From the NCBI GenBank assembly GCA_938010045.1, contig CALLFZ010000014.1:1-64000 (forward strand): a stretch of 64,000 bases of DNA. The letters are read 5' to 3'. Positions 1-8,917 of this stretch are shown here, one piece after another. A model generated the notes under the pieces. That model was not told where the DNA came from and ran no database searches. It was given only the letters and a program-made list of their open reading frames with translations. How positions within the stretch are numbered: the first letter of the stretch is position 1; each line of letters begins with the position of its first letter. The DNA is from an uncultured bacterium. Its GTDB lineage: Bacteria; Verrucomicrobiota; Kiritimatiellia; PWTM01. The translations under genes were made by a program, and so were the position numbers.

Positions 1-257
1 CCCCCGGCGGAAGATTTGCTGTAGTTCCGCCGGTCCCCCGGCGGAAGATACGGGGGAGAATGCTCCGGCGACAGAGCGCCGGAGCTACAGCACAGCGCCG
101 GAGCTACAGCAGAACGCCGGGCCTGCTGCAACGCTGGGGACTGATGGGGACAGGCACACGCGCGAGGTTGGGAGCGGAATCTGGGGACAGAGGATGGGAA
201 GCCCACGCTTTGCCGACGCTTTGATGTACTGCTCGTCCCCAACAGCGCAATCGGCTC
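1..257. mobile_element. Composite repeat island 1 (left part outside window)
   Basis: This gene-free stretch is the right part of a composite non-autonomous repeat. It holds a paired-hairpin REP/BIME unit (about 21-108), a GGGGACAGGCAC word near 147, the shared terminal module with the string GATGGGAAGCCCAC near 193, and ends at 242-257 with ACAGCGCAATCGGCTC. That 16-mer is the inverse of the end GAGCCGATTGCGCTGT seen in other islands. Bases 258-356 hold nothing I recognise. No coding function is proposed. The neighbouring ROK gene is a pseudogene. Confidence 0.75.
21..88. repeat. REP/BIME-like paired hairpin
   Basis: GTAG (21-24) precedes a hairpin with stem TTCCGCCGG/CCGGCGGAA. A spacer follows, then an inverted second hairpin (CTCCGGCG/CGCCGGAG) ends in CTAC (85-88), so both units read 5'-GTAG-hairpin on their own strand. 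This is the layout known for REP sequences processed by RAYT (TnpA-REP) proteins. A further half unit, GGAGCTAC, lies at 101-108. Confidence 0.8.
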
Positions 258-356
258 GGCCGGCCGGGGCCCGCCGGCCCGCACCCGCGGCCGCGATCGC
301 GCCGGGACAGGCCCGACGGCTCAGGCAGGGTAGACCCCAGCGGCGCGGCACCATAT

Positions 357-1311
357 TCAGTAGCTCCCGCCGCCGATCTGCGAGCTCTCGCGCTCGATCG
401 GTTCGCCGGCAGCCTCACGACGGCGGAACTCGTCGAGCATCGCGGTCGTGGCGGTGGCGCCGCAACGCGTCGCGCCCAGCCGGCGCACGCGAATCAAACC
501 GTCCAGGTCCCCCACGCCGCCCGCCAAGACCACGAGCTCCGGATGCAGCACGGTGATCACGTTCGCGACCCCGATGCCCAGCCACCGCGCCGCCCGCTCA
601 ATGGCCTGCGCGACGAGCTCATCCCCCGCTGCGGCGGCTGCGGCCATCGTTTCCGGCGTCACACGGCGCAGATCCCCGCCGGTGATCCCCGCGAGCCTCG
701 GCGCAAGGCCCGACGCAATGAGCCGCACCCCTTCCGCGCGGATCGCGGGCCCACTCGTCACCGTTTCCAAGCAACCCCGGCTGCCGCAACCGCACGACGC
801 GCCGTCGGGCGCGACCGTCTGATGGCCGAGTTCGCCGGCCGCGCCGAGCGGTTCAAGCCGTAGCACACCGTCCACCACCACGCCGCCACCGATGGCCGTG
901 CCGATCGCGAACACCGCCATCGTCGGGCGGCTCCGTCCCCGCCCCCCCACCGAACACGAGCTCGCCGAGCGTCGCGATGCGCACGTCGTTGAGCAGATGC
1001 ACCGCGCAGCCGAGACGCTCCGAGAGCTATGCCGCAACCGGAACCTCGCGCCACTGCGTCGGCAGGTTCGGCAAAAACCGCGTCACGCCAGCGTCGAGGT
1101 CCACGAGTCCCGGCACGCCGAGCCCCAGCGCGCGCGGACGCGCGCCGGCCCCGGCAGTCGCCTCCGTCACGAGCTGTGCGATTCGCTCGGCGACGCGCCG
1201 CGGCCCTTCGTAGGCGGGCGTGGGCGCCGTTCGTTCGGCGAGCACCCGACCGTCGCCCGCCGCGAGGATGACGCCGATCGTCGTGCCGCCCACATCCGCT
1301 CCGGCCCACAC
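357..1311 (-). pseudogene. ROK-family sugar kinase, disrupted
   Basis: This was a ROK (repressor/ORF/kinase) protein, a family of ATP-dependent hexose kinases and regulators. The N-terminal part has the phosphate loop DVGGTTIG and the motif LGVPGLVD. The distal part has the ROK zinc signature CGCGSRGC followed by LE. Two lesions separate the parts: an in-frame TAG at 1027-1029 just after VPVAA, and a +1 shift in a G7 run (plus-strand C7 at 942-948). Reading through both restores LSERLGCAVHLLNDVR and then MAVFAIGTAIGGG. GTG at 1309-1311 is a possible start, 20 nt after the upstream gene on the same strand. The homopolymer shift could be a sequencing error; the TAG is harder to explain that way. 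Confidence 0.8.
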
Positions 1312-1330
1312 GTCGGCCGCCGTATCACCC

Positions 1331-2251
1331 TCAGCGCTGAATGAAATTGCGCAGGTGGCGTGCGGCGGTGCGCAGCGCGCGCTGCCGGCCTTCGAGCGAC
1401 TTGCCGAACGCGTCATCCTCGACCTCGATGCAGACCGGCCCCTCGTAGCCGACCGACATCAATTCGCCGACGAACTCCCCCCAGTCGATCTCGCCGAGGC
1501 CCGGGATGCACGGCTCGTGGTACTGCAACGGCGTCGCGAGAATGCCGACCTCATTGAGTTTGTCGCGGCGGATCCGCACGTCTTTTGCATGAATATGGAA
1601 CAGCCGGTCGCGGAATTCGCGCAACGGCGCCCGCCAGTCCATGTGCTGCCACACCAGGTGCGAGGGATCGTAGTTGAGGCCGAAGTGCCGCGAGGGGATT
1701 TCCTCGAACATGCGGCGCCAGATCGCGGGCGCATGCGCGAGGTTCTTGCCGCCGGGCCACTCATCACGCGTAAAGAGCATCGGGCAGTTCTCGATGCCGA
1801 TCCGCACGCCGTGATCCTCCGCGAACTGCACGAGCGGCCTCCAGGTTTTGCGAAACGCGGGCCAGTTCTCGTCCACGCTCTTGGTCCAGTCGCGACCGAT
1901 GAAGGTGTTCATCTGGCGTACGCCGAGCAGCTCGGCTGCGAGAATCACCTTTCGAATGTGCGCGACGGCCGCCTTTGCGATCTCGGGGTTGGGATCGAGC
2001 GGGTTCGGGTAGTAGCCGAGTCCGCTGATCGCAATGCCGTGCGCCTGCAGCGCCCCGTGGATCTCCTCGGCGCGGCCTTGCGTGAGCGTGGTGACGTCCA
2101 CATGCGTCACGCCCGCGTACTTGCGCTCGGCCTTACCGACCGGCCAACACATGAGTTCGACGCAGTCGAACCCCTCCGCGGCCGCAAACTTCGCCACCGC
2201 CTCAAGGTCGAGATCGGGCAGGATTGCGCTGACAAATCCGAGTTGGATCAT
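1331..2251 (-). CDS. Sugar phosphate isomerase/epimerase (TIM barrel)
   Basis: This 306-aa protein belongs to the xylose-isomerase-like TIM-barrel superfamily (AP-endonuclease-2 fold). It begins [13 protein letters not shown] and carries family strands ending in IGIENCP (glutamate ligand), [15 protein letters not shown] and a C-terminal VCIEVEDD, the usual metal-binding Glu/Asp/His set. The ATG at 2249-2251 has an upstream AAGGAG. The exact substrate is not predictable; such proteins epimerise or isomerise sugars, inositols or their oxidation products. It lies between a broken ROK gene and a broken Gfo/Idh/MocA oxidoreductase in the same orientation, so it is probably the intact survivor of a sugar-degradation operon. 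Confidence 0.85.
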   Translation of the reverse strand: MIQLGFVSAILPDLDLEAVAKFAAAEGFDCVELMCWPVGKAERKYAGVTHVDVTTLTQGRAEEIHGALQAHGIAISGLGYYPNPLDPNPEIAKAAVAHIRKVILAAELLGVRQMNTFIGRDWTKSVDENWPAFRKTWRPLVQFAEDHGVRIGIENCPMLFTRDEWPGGKNLAHAPAIWRRMFEEIPSRHFGLNYDPSHLVWQHMDWRAPLREFRDRLFHIHAKDVRIRRDKLNEVGILATPLQYHEPCIPGLGEIDWGEFVGELMSVGYEGPVCIEVEDDAFGKSLEGRQRALRTAARHLRNFIQR

Positions 2252-2358
2252 GATTGTCTCCTTCTACTGAGGTCAAAACCTCCCATCACACATTCAGCCT
2301 GTAACCTGTCTACCCCATTCGTCCCTTCACGGATGGAGGATCGCCGCCAGAAAACGTT

Positions 2359-3280
2359 TCATTCTTTCTCCTTTCTCTTCAGCGTTCGATGGCCGGCCCC
2401 CGCCGGTGTCGGTCGTCGCACCGCCACCCACCGGCGGGATGCGGCGTTGCGCTGAATGGCTTCGCACACCACCACCTCGTCGTGCCCGTCCGCCGCAGTC
2501 GCATAGAGCGGTTCGGCGGGCGGCCCTTCGAGAATGGCGCGATCAGTCGCTCGGAAGTTCATCTTGAACGTGTCCGCAAATCCTTCGACGTGGCCGGGCG
2601 GAAGGTCCATGAACCCGGCCGCGCCGCGGCCGAACGCGGGCGTCGCGCGCACCGCCGTCGCATTCGGTTCGTCGCGCCGACCGAAGTGCCACACTTCGGG
2701 ATCCTCCGAGCACCACCCGACCGACTGCTTCGAGCCGTAGATCTCCACGCGGATCCAGTTCTTCCGACCCGCCGCAACCTGCGACACCGCGAGGTTGCCT
2801 CGCGCGCCGTTCTCGAACTCGAGCAGCACCGATGCGTCGTCCTCCGTGTTCACCTTGTAGGTCGCGGTCCGCGCGCCGCCGGCGGCCCGCGAAAACGTCG
2901 ACACCGCGCCGAGCGGGCAGCGTCGGACGCGGTGCAAGGTGAACAGGTCGGCCATCACGGCGCTCACCCGTGCGCCGATCACGAACGCGACCAGGTCCAT
3001 CAGTGCGTGCCGACGTCCGCCACCGCGCGCAGCGCAGCAAGCGCCCTCTCCGCATGCGAGGGGTTCGGCGCGGCGATGTGGACGACATCCACCTCCGGAT
3101 CGGCCACCAGCGCGCGCCAGTCCCCATACGCCTTCGGAATACCCAGCCACTTCGCCGCAGCGTCGCCCCTCGGGGCAGGTCGGACAGCGCGGCCACGCGC
3201 AACCCGAGCCCGCGCAGAGCCTCGATGTGCACGGGACCGATGAACCCCACGCCGATCACTCCGGCCTGCAGAGTATGACA
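2359..3280 (-). pseudogene. Gfo/Idh/MocA oxidoreductase, disrupted and internally deleted
   Basis: This is a remnant of an NAD(P)-dependent sugar dehydrogenase. The N-terminal Rossmann motif GVIGVGFIGPVHIEAL is readable from about 3262. The frame then shifts near 3165-3185 and continues as KWLGIPKAYGDWRALV and VVHIAAPNPSHAERALAAL. After that the stretch that should hold the catalytic EKP motif is missing (tens of residues), and the text jumps to VADVGTH. A one-base loss around 3000 moves the frame again into MDLVAFVIGARVSAVMADLF, which runs to the C-terminus at 2359. The rest of the C-terminal domain is intact to sight. It would have been co-directional with the TIM-barrel gene downstream. 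Confidence 0.82.
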
Positions 3281-3281
3281 C

Positions 3282-3591
3282 GACGACTGTATGTCCCCTC
3301 TTTCACCTCCTCGTTGCCGGTCGCCCCGCCGCGGATCCACGCCTCGAGGGAGCGTTGTCGCCGCACGTAGACCGGCTCACCCAAGGTCCGACCCGCCGCT
3401 GGTTTCGCACGCGCTCGCGCCGTCGGTGGCATTTGGCTCAACCACTAACCCACCCGATCGGCGCCGTCAAACGCCGCGGGCTCCGCCGAGCCGCGAGCAG
3501 CCACGGACCGCGCCGACCTCAAGATTCCATGCTCCATCTGATGGGTCGTCGGCCGGCGCCCGATCGGCTGGAGATCAGAGGTGATGCCCTG
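3282..3591. other. Intergenic stretch, nothing recognised
   Basis: About 300 bases lie between the oxidoreductase remnant and repeat island 2. Short open frames exist on both strands, but none shows a recognisable motif, a ribosome-binding site or a plausible domain. It may be further decayed coding DNA. Confidence 0.4.
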
Positions 3592-4140
3592 GAGCCGATT
3601 GCGCTGTGGATGGGTTTGAGGAGTGAGACGAGCGAGCTGAAGGCGGGGAGGGTGAACATCTCCGTCATCGAACCGAACCAATCTCGGCTTTCGCCTTCCC
3701 CGCCGTCGCTGCCGCCTTCGGAGAGCTGCTTCGAGATCGCCCTCTCTCCTCCCTCGGATCGTTTTGCTTCGAGTTCCGGCCCGCGCCGTACCGGCTGAGA
3801 ACTCGCGTGGCTTGCGTTCGTCGAACCCTAGGGTCGGGGTCGAACCCGGCCCTCCAACGGCCGCTGTAGTTCCGCCGGTCCTCCGGCGGAAGATTTGCTG
3901 TAGTTCCGCCGGTCCCCCGGCGGAAGATCTGGGGCGAGAAAGCTCCGGCGACAGAGCGCCGGAGCGACAGCACAGCGCCGGAGCTACAGCAGAGCGCCGG
4001 GCCTGCTGCAACGCGGGGGGCAGCGGATGGGGACAGGCACACGCGCGAGGTTGGGAGTGGAATTTGGGGACAGAGGATGGGAAGCCCACTCTTTGACGAC
4101 ACTTTGATGTACCGCTCATCCCGCACAGCGCTATCGGCTC
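3592..4140. mobile_element. Composite repeat island 2 (complete, TIR-bounded)
   Basis: This copy is delimited by GAGCCGATTGCGCTGT (3592-3607) and its inverse ACAGCGCTATCGGCTC (4125-4140, one mismatch). From the left it contains the ~230-base module (3592 to about 3830), a paired-hairpin REP/BIME block with three hairpins (3866-3987), a GGGGACAGGCAC word near 4030, and the inverted terminal module with GATGGGAAGCCCAC near 4076. It encodes no transposase. The terminal module overlaps the upstream extension of the sulfatase reading frame, which supports the downstream ATG (4224) as the real sulfatase start. Confidence 0.8.
3866..3987. repeat. REP/BIME-like hairpin cluster
   Basis: Two successive GTAG-TTCCGCCGG hairpins (GTAG at 3866 and 3899) are followed by two inverted CTCCGGCG-type units. 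The last ends GGAGCTAC (to 3987); the one before reads GGAGCGAC, a one-base variant of the CTAC tetranucleotide. Confidence 0.75.
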
Positions 4141-4223
4141 GCGGCTGTGCTGTGAGGCTTGTGCTCAGCAAAGGGCCCGTGGTAGAAGGCCTACGGCTCG
4201 GAACGCTGAAGTGGAGACTCGGC

Positions 4224-5750
4224 ATGAACTATCTGGGTGCACTCTTGATGGGGCTCGGATGCGTGGCCAGCGCGGCCCCGCGTCCCAACATTCTGCTGGC
4301 CATCTCCGATGATCAGTCGCATCCGCACACCTCGGCGGCCGGTTGGCGTGCGGTCGCTACGCCGGCGTTTGATCGCATCGCGCGGGAAGGGGTACTGTTC
4401 CGCAACGGCTTTGCGGCATCGCCCGGCTGCAGTCCCTCGCGGGCCGCGCTGCTCACCGGACGGCATCCGTGGCAGCTCGGCGAGGCCGGAACCCATGCCA
4501 GTGGATTTCCAACCAATTCCGTGGTCCTGCCCGACATCCTCGAGGCGGCCGGTTACGCCGTCGGCATGACCGGCAAAGGATGGGGCCCGGGCAACTGGAA
4601 GGTGTCGGGCCGTGTCCGGAATCCGGCGGGGCCGGAATTCAACCGCCGCACGACGAACCCGCCGCATGCCGGACTCAGCCGTGTGGACTACGCCGCCAAC
4701 TTTGAAGAGTTCCTCGAGTCCGTCCCGCGCGGGCGTCCCTTCTGGTTCTGGTACGGCGCGCATGAACCGCACCGCCCCTACACCGCCGGCTCCGGTCGGG
4801 CGCTCCGCAAACGCACGGAGGATGCCCCACCGCCGTCGTTCCTGCCGGATCTGCCCGACGTGCGCGAAGACCTTCTCGACTATGCCGTCGAAATCGAGTG
4901 GTTCGACCTCCACCTCGCACGCATGCTCGAACTGCTCGAACGGCGCGGCGAACTCGATCGCACTCTCATCATCGTCACCTCCGACAACGGCATGCCGTTC
5001 CCCCGTGCGAAGGCGAACGTTTATGAATACGGGATTCATGTGCCTCTGGCGGTCCGCTGGGGCGATCGCGTGCCGGGTGGGCGCATCGTGAATGACCTGG
5101 TCGGCTTTGTGGACATCGCTCCCACCATCCTCGAGGCCGCCGGCATAGCTCCCGCCAGCGACGCTCCGCCGATGGCCGGGCGCAGCTTCCTGAGCGTGCT
5201 CACCTCCACCAACGCCGGCTGGGTCGACACATCCCGCTCAGAGGTGTGGGCCGGACGCGAGCGCCATTCCTCGGCGCGCCACGACAACCTCTCCTACCCC
5301 ATGCGCGCCCTGCGTACGCCCGACTATCTCTACATCCGCAATGCGCGTCCGGACCGCTGGCCCGCCGGCGATCCGGTCGTGTTGCGCGACGACGGCTCAC
5401 CCGCGGGGCCGCACAGTGGCTATAAGGACATTGACGAGTCTCCGACGCTCACCGCCATGGTCGCGCGGGCCGACGATCCCGAGCTGGGCCTTGTTCTTCA
5501 GCGGGCCGTCGCGCGCCGCCCTGCGGAGGAACTGTATGACGTGCGCGTGGATCCTGGCTGTCTATGGAACCTCGCGGGCAATCCCGATTACCGTTCTCTC
5601 TGCGAACGGCTGTCGCGCCGGCTCGAAGAGTATCTTCGTGAGACCGGAGATCCGCGCTTCACTGACCCCGACGGCGGCGACATCTGGGAAACCTATCCCC
5701 GTTACTCGCCGATTCGCCGCTTCCCGCCACCGCCCGCCGCCTCTCCCTGA
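4224..5750 (+). CDS. Secreted sulfatase (formylglycine-dependent)
   Basis: A 508-aa type I sulfatase that hydrolyses sulfate esters, probably on sulfated polysaccharide sugars. It starts MNYLGALLMGLG with a signal peptide ending ASA-A, followed by PNILLAISDDQ, the first metal-binding aspartates. The maturation motif C69-S-P-S-R73 (CSPSRAALLTGR) is intact, so the cysteine can become formylglycine. Later family motifs include FWFWYGAHEPHRPY and VTSDNGMPF. The longer upstream frame runs through repeat-island DNA and is rejected. No sulfatase-maturating enzyme is present in the window. It stands alone, downstream of repeat island 2. The substrate cannot be deduced. Confidence 0.93.
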   Translation: MNYLGALLMGLGCVASAAPRPNILLAISDDQSHPHTSAAGWRAVATPAFDRIAREGVLFRNGFAASPGCSPSRAALLTGRHPWQLGEAGTHASGFPTNSVVLPDILEAAGYAVGMTGKGWGPGNWKVSGRVRNPAGPEFNRRTTNPPHAGLSRVDYAANFEEFLESVPRGRPFWFWYGAHEPHRPYTAGSGRALRKRTEDAPPPSFLPDLPDVREDLLDYAVEIEWFDLHLARMLELLERRGELDRTLIIVTSDNGMPFPRAKANVYEYGIHVPLAVRWGDRVPGGRIVNDLVGFVDIAPTILEAAGIAPASDAPPMAGRSFLSVLTSTNAGWVDTSRSEVWAGRERHSSARHDNLSYPMRALRTPDYLYIRNARPDRWPAGDPVVLRDDGSPAGPHSGYKDIDESPTLTAMVARADDPELGLVLQRAVARRPAEELYDVRVDPGCLWNLAGNPDYRSLCERLSRRLEEYLRETGDPRFTDPDGGDIWETYPRYSPIRRFPPPPAASP

Positions 5751-5882
5751 AACCGTGCCCGGCACGCCCGCCGCCCGCGATTCTGCCGCGTGACGCTGAA
5801 TTCCGCAGCGCGCGGCCTGAAACTTGCGCGTGTCCGCGCCGAGCTGGAAACATCTCCCACTTGCCGATAGAATGCCGCTGGA

Positions 5883-6722
5883 ATGACCGGGCGAGCCATA
5901 CGGATCGGGCCGGTGACGGTTGGCGGGCGCGCTCCGCTGGCACTGATCGCCGGCCCGTGTGTTATTGAGAGCCGCTCCCATTGCCTTCGGGTGGCTCAAC
6001 GGCTGGCCGCATGGGCACGCGCGGCGGGCGTGCCGCTCATCTTCAAGGCCTCGTACGACAAGGCCAACCGCACCTCGATCCACTCGTTTCGCGGCCCCGG
6101 TCTGCGCGACGGCCTCGCGATCCTGGCGGAAGTCAAACGACGGTACGGTCTCCCGATCCTGACCGATGTCCACTCCGTCCAGGAGGTCGGCCCCGCCGCC
6201 GAGGTGGCGGACATCCTCCAGATCCCCGCATTCCTCTGCCGCCAAACCGACCTCGTCGTCGAGGTAGCCCGCAGCGGCCGCGCAGTCAATGTAAAAAAAG
6301 GACAGTTTCTCGCGCCGCACGACATGCGCCACGTTGTCGAAAAAATCGAGTCGGCCGGCAACCACCGGATCCTTCTCACGGAACGCGGCACCTCGTTTGG
6401 CTATCAAAACCTCGTGGTGGACTTCCGAAGCCTGATCTGGATGGCGGAAACGGGATACCCGGTGGTGTTCGACGCGACCCACAGCGTTCAGCGGCCCGGC
6501 GGTGCGGGCGACCGGTCGGGCGGCGACGCGGCGCTGGCGCCCGCACTCGCCCGCGCCGCGGTCGCCGTCGGATGCGCGGCGGTGTTCTTGGAGACGCACC
6601 CGCAGCCGGCGCGCGCGCGTTCGGACGGCGCCAACTCGTTGCCGTTGAGCATGGTGCCGGAGGTCTGGCGCCAGCTGCAGGCGATCGCGGCGGCGCGCGC
6701 ACGGGCGGGGAGGCGGCCATGA
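5883..6722 (+). CDS. kdsA: 3-deoxy-8-phosphooctulonate synthase (Kdo-8-P synthase)
   Basis: This 279-aa enzyme condenses phosphoenolpyruvate with arabinose-5-phosphate to give Kdo-8-phosphate for lipopolysaccharide core synthesis in the cytoplasm. Visible motifs are AGPCVIES (residues 23-30), FKASYDKANRTS, LTDVHS, VNVKKGQF, FDATHSVQRPGG, LETHPQP and SDGANSLPL. The cysteine in GPC (C26), with the later His, Glu and Asp, matches the metal-dependent class; the E. coli enzyme has Asn there. It is the first gene of a run to ptsI, with stop and start overlapping as ATGA with the next gene. Confidence 0.95.
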   Translation: MTGRAIRIGPVTVGGRAPLALIAGPCVIESRSHCLRVAQRLAAWARAAGVPLIFKASYDKANRTSIHSFRGPGLRDGLAILAEVKRRYGLPILTDVHSVQEVGPAAEVADILQIPAFLCRQTDLVVEVARSGRAVNVKKGQFLAPHDMRHVVEKIESAGNHRILLTERGTSFGYQNLVVDFRSLIWMAETGYPVVFDATHSVQRPGGAGDRSGGDAALAPALARAAVAVGCAAVFLETHPQPARARSDGANSLPLSMVPEVWRQLQAIAAARARAGRRP

Positions 6723-7198
6723 GCGCGCACGCGCGCCGGCGATGGATGGCCGCCGCCGCGGCGGGTGCCGCGCTCGGCGCCGTCGCCCAGCTCCAGCCCG
6801 GCGGTAGCGCGACCGCCTTTCGCGTGCCCGACTACGATGACGAAGGCCGCCTGCGATCTCTCTTGTCCGGCGAACGTGCCACCGTGCTCTCACCGGACGT
6901 CGTCGAAATTGAGAACCTTCAGGTGGACATGTTCCGCGACGGCATCGTGGAAACGCGCATTGTGTCGCCGCATTGCCTGTACCATCGTCGAGCACACATC
7001 GCGATGTCCACCTCCCCCGTGCGGATCGTGCGGGGCGATGTGGTGATCACCGGTGAGGATTATCGTTACGAACCGCGCCGTCAGCGGTTTATGATCCAGA
7101 CGAATGCGCGGGTTGTGATTCGGGATGTCCGCAAACTCGCCCCACCGGGGACGTGGAGCGCGGGCACCAACGCCGTCCGTTCGGAGGAAGCGCGATGA
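6719..7198 (+). CDS. lptC: LptC-like lipopolysaccharide export protein
   Basis: A 159-aa protein with an N-terminal basic segment and hydrophobic signal or anchor (about residues 9-28). It continues into a beta-rich region (VEIENLQVDMF, VRIVRGDVVITGEDYRY) typical of the LptC/LptA beta-jellyroll. LptC links the inner-membrane LptB2FG ABC complex to periplasmic LptA. Sequence identity to characterised LptC is not obvious by eye; the call rests on fold-like pattern and position between kdsA and the lptA/lptB genes. It overlaps kdsA by ATGA, and its stop overlaps the next start. Confidence 0.75.
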   Translation: MSAHARRRWMAAAAAGAALGAVAQLQPGGSATAFRVPDYDDEGRLRSLLSGERATVLSPDVVEIENLQVDMFRDGIVETRIVSPHCLYHRRAHIAMSTSPVRIVRGDVVITGEDYRYEPRRQRFMIQTNARVVIRDVRKLAPPGTWSAGTNAVRSEEAR

Positions 7199-7770
7199 AC
7201 AGCGGTTGGCTGGGGCTGGGCATGCTCGTCGTCGCCTCGATGACGCTGTCCCCGGCGCGCGCCGCCACCTCGGCCCCCCCCGCGCGCGGCGCGGCCAGCG
7301 AGGCGCGTCCGGCGGGTACGGCCGAGCCGGCGCTGAACCCCACCGCGGACGTGCCCGAGTTCGGCGAACTAACCGTGATCACATCCGACCGTCTTCTGTA
7401 TGACGGGCGCCGGCAGATCATCGAACTGTCCGGATCGGTCGTCGTGAGCGATCCGCAGGTCAAGATGAAGGCCGATCATGTTCGCATTGACCTGGCCGGC
7501 ACCAACGAGGTGCGGCTCGTAACCGCGACGGGGCGGGTGGTGATCAGCCAGGCCGACAAGCACGCCTGGGCAGGCCGCGCGGTGTACGAGGTGGCCGAAG
7601 GCCGCTTCGTGCTCGAGGACAACCCTCGCGTGCTGCGCGGCCGCGACATGATGACCGCCGATCGGATCGTGTTCTGGCGCGATCAGGACCGGCTCGAATG
7701 CTTTCCGAACGCGCGGCTGATTCTGCAGCCCGATCCGCAGCGGGGTGATATCCTGAAAGGGATGCGCTGA
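7195..7770 (+). CDS. lptA: LptA/OstA-family periplasmic LPS transport protein
   Basis: A 191-aa exported protein with a signal peptide (MNSGWLGLGMLVVASMTLSP, cleavage near ARAA). It has an OstA-type repeat pattern: VITSDRLLYDGRRQIIELSGSV, VKMKADHVRID, ATGRVVISQADKHAWAGRAVY and GRDMMTADRIVFW. These alternating strands build the beta-jellyroll bridge that carries LPS across the periplasm. The ATG overlaps the lptC stop, and the lptB GTG follows directly after its TGA. Confidence 0.88.
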   Translation: MNSGWLGLGMLVVASMTLSPARAATSAPPARGAASEARPAGTAEPALNPTADVPEFGELTVITSDRLLYDGRRQIIELSGSVVVSDPQVKMKADHVRIDLAGTNEVRLVTATGRVVISQADKHAWAGRAVYEVAEGRFVLEDNPRVLRGRDMMTADRIVFWRDQDRLECFPNARLILQPDPQRGDILKGMR

Positions 7771-8505
7771 GTGACCGGCGATGGCGCATTGGTCCGGACG
7801 GACGGCCTCGTGAAGGAATATCGGGGCCGACGCGTGGTCGACGGCGTGGATATCTCGGTCGGCGCCGGCGAGATCGTCGGTCTGCTCGGCCCCAATGGCG
7901 CGGGCAAGACCACGACCTTCTACATGATCATCGGCCTGATTCCGCCCACCCAGGGCCGCGTGTGGTTCGAAGGGCAGGACGTGACCCACATGCCGATGTA
8001 CCGTCGCGCCCGGATGGGTATGGGGTATCTCGCGCAGGAACCGTCCGTCTTCCGGCACCTCACGGTCGCCGAAAACGTACTGGCGATCCTCGAGACGCTG
8101 CCCATGTCGGCGCGGGAGAGGCGGCTGCGGCTGGACCACCTGCTCGGCGACCTCAAAATCGGCCATCTCGCCGCGCAGCGCGCCTACACGCTAAGCGGCG
8201 GCGAGCGCCGCCGCCTCGAAATCACCCGCGCGCTCGTTACGAACCCTTCGCTCATCTTGCTCGACGAGCCGTTCAGCGGCGTGGACCCGCTCGCCGTCTA
8301 CGACGTGCAACAGATCATCATGGATCTCAAACGCCGCGGGCTGGGCATCCTGATCACCGATCACAACGTCCGGGAGACGCTGGCGGTGGTGGACCGCGCC
8401 TACCTGATCTGCGAGGGCAAGGTGCTGCGGGAAGGCACGAGCGAGTTTTTGATCAATGACCCCGTGAGCCGGGAACTGTACCTGGGGCCGAAGTTCAGCA
8501 TGTGA
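7771..8505 (+). CDS. lptB: LPS export ABC transporter ATP-binding protein
   Basis: A 244-aa cytoplasmic ATPase that powers LPS extraction with LptFG. The Walker A motif GPNGAGKTT is at residues 40-48, the Q-loop region contains YLAQEPSVFRHLTVAEN, the ABC signature LSGGERRR is near 141, Walker B LILLDEPFSGVDP near 162, and the H-loop ITDHNVRETL follows. The text matches LptB well. The GTG start immediately follows the lptA stop. No rpoN follows lptB here, unlike the proteobacterial arrangement; the next gene is hpf. lptF and lptG are not in the window. Confidence 0.95.
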   Translation: MTGDGALVRTDGLVKEYRGRRVVDGVDISVGAGEIVGLLGPNGAGKTTTFYMIIGLIPPTQGRVWFEGQDVTHMPMYRRARMGMGYLAQEPSVFRHLTVAENVLAILETLPMSARERRLRLDHLLGDLKIGHLAAQRAYTLSGGERRRLEITRALVTNPSLILLDEPFSGVDPLAVYDVQQIIMDLKRRGLGILITDHNVRETLAVVDRAYLICEGKVLREGTSEFLINDPVSRELYLGPKFSM

Positions 8506-8560
8506 AGCGATTGGATTGCGGGCCGGCGGTGGAGCCGCTGTGCCCAAAGGAGACCCGAGC

Positions 8561-8917
8561 ATGAGGATTCACATTACGGGCCGGCACGTCGAGATCACGG
8601 AGGCGCTGCGCGACCACGTCGAGCAGCGGATTCGCTCCCGTCTCGCCGAGTTTCCGCGGCTGATGGACGTGCATGTGGTGCTCATGGTGGAGAAGCACCG
8701 TCACATCGCGGAGGTCGTGGTCCACGTCCCCCACCACGGTCCGGTCGAGTCGCGGCAGGAGTCGGCCGATATGTACGGCTCGATCGATGCGGCGGTGGAC
8801 CACGTCGCGGTTCAGGTGCGAAAATGGTTCGAGCGCCGCCACGTGCGCAAGGGCGACCGAACCATGGCTGACGTCGCCACCGAGGTCGGGCCGCCGCGCG
8901 ACGGAACCACTCCGTGA
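8561..8917 (+). CDS. hpf: Ribosome hibernation-promoting factor, short form
   Basis: A 118-aa HPF/YfiA-family protein that binds the 30S decoding region in resting cells. It begins MRIHITGRHVEITEALRDHVEQRI and continues with the family pattern SRLAEFPRLMDVHVVL and a long amphipathic helix ending KWFERRH. There is no C-terminal dimerisation domain, so it is the short type. The ATG at 8561 has AAAGGAG nine bases upstream, which decides the start over longer readings. Its stop overlaps the hprK GTG. Confidence 0.9.
   Translation: MRIHITGRHVEITEALRDHVEQRIRSRLAEFPRLMDVHVVLMVEKHRHIAEVVVHVPHHGPVESRQESADMYGSIDAAVDHVAVQVRKWFERRHVRKGDRTMADVATEVGPPRDGTTP

Noticed and set aside
1220-2455. 411-codon plus-strand frame over the TIM-barrel gene
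   Set aside because: It is antisense to an intact TIM-barrel protein with RBS and metal ligands; the plus-strand text shows no motif.
357-3280. Programmed frameshifting in the ROK and Gfo genes
   Set aside because: Lesions are scattered, include a stop codon and an internal deletion, and lack slippery-site plus stem-loop design. Decay (or, for the G7 run, sequencing error) is simpler.
5562-6995. 477-codon minus-strand frame over kdsA
   Set aside because: It is a shadow of kdsA and neighbours and has no recognisable domain.
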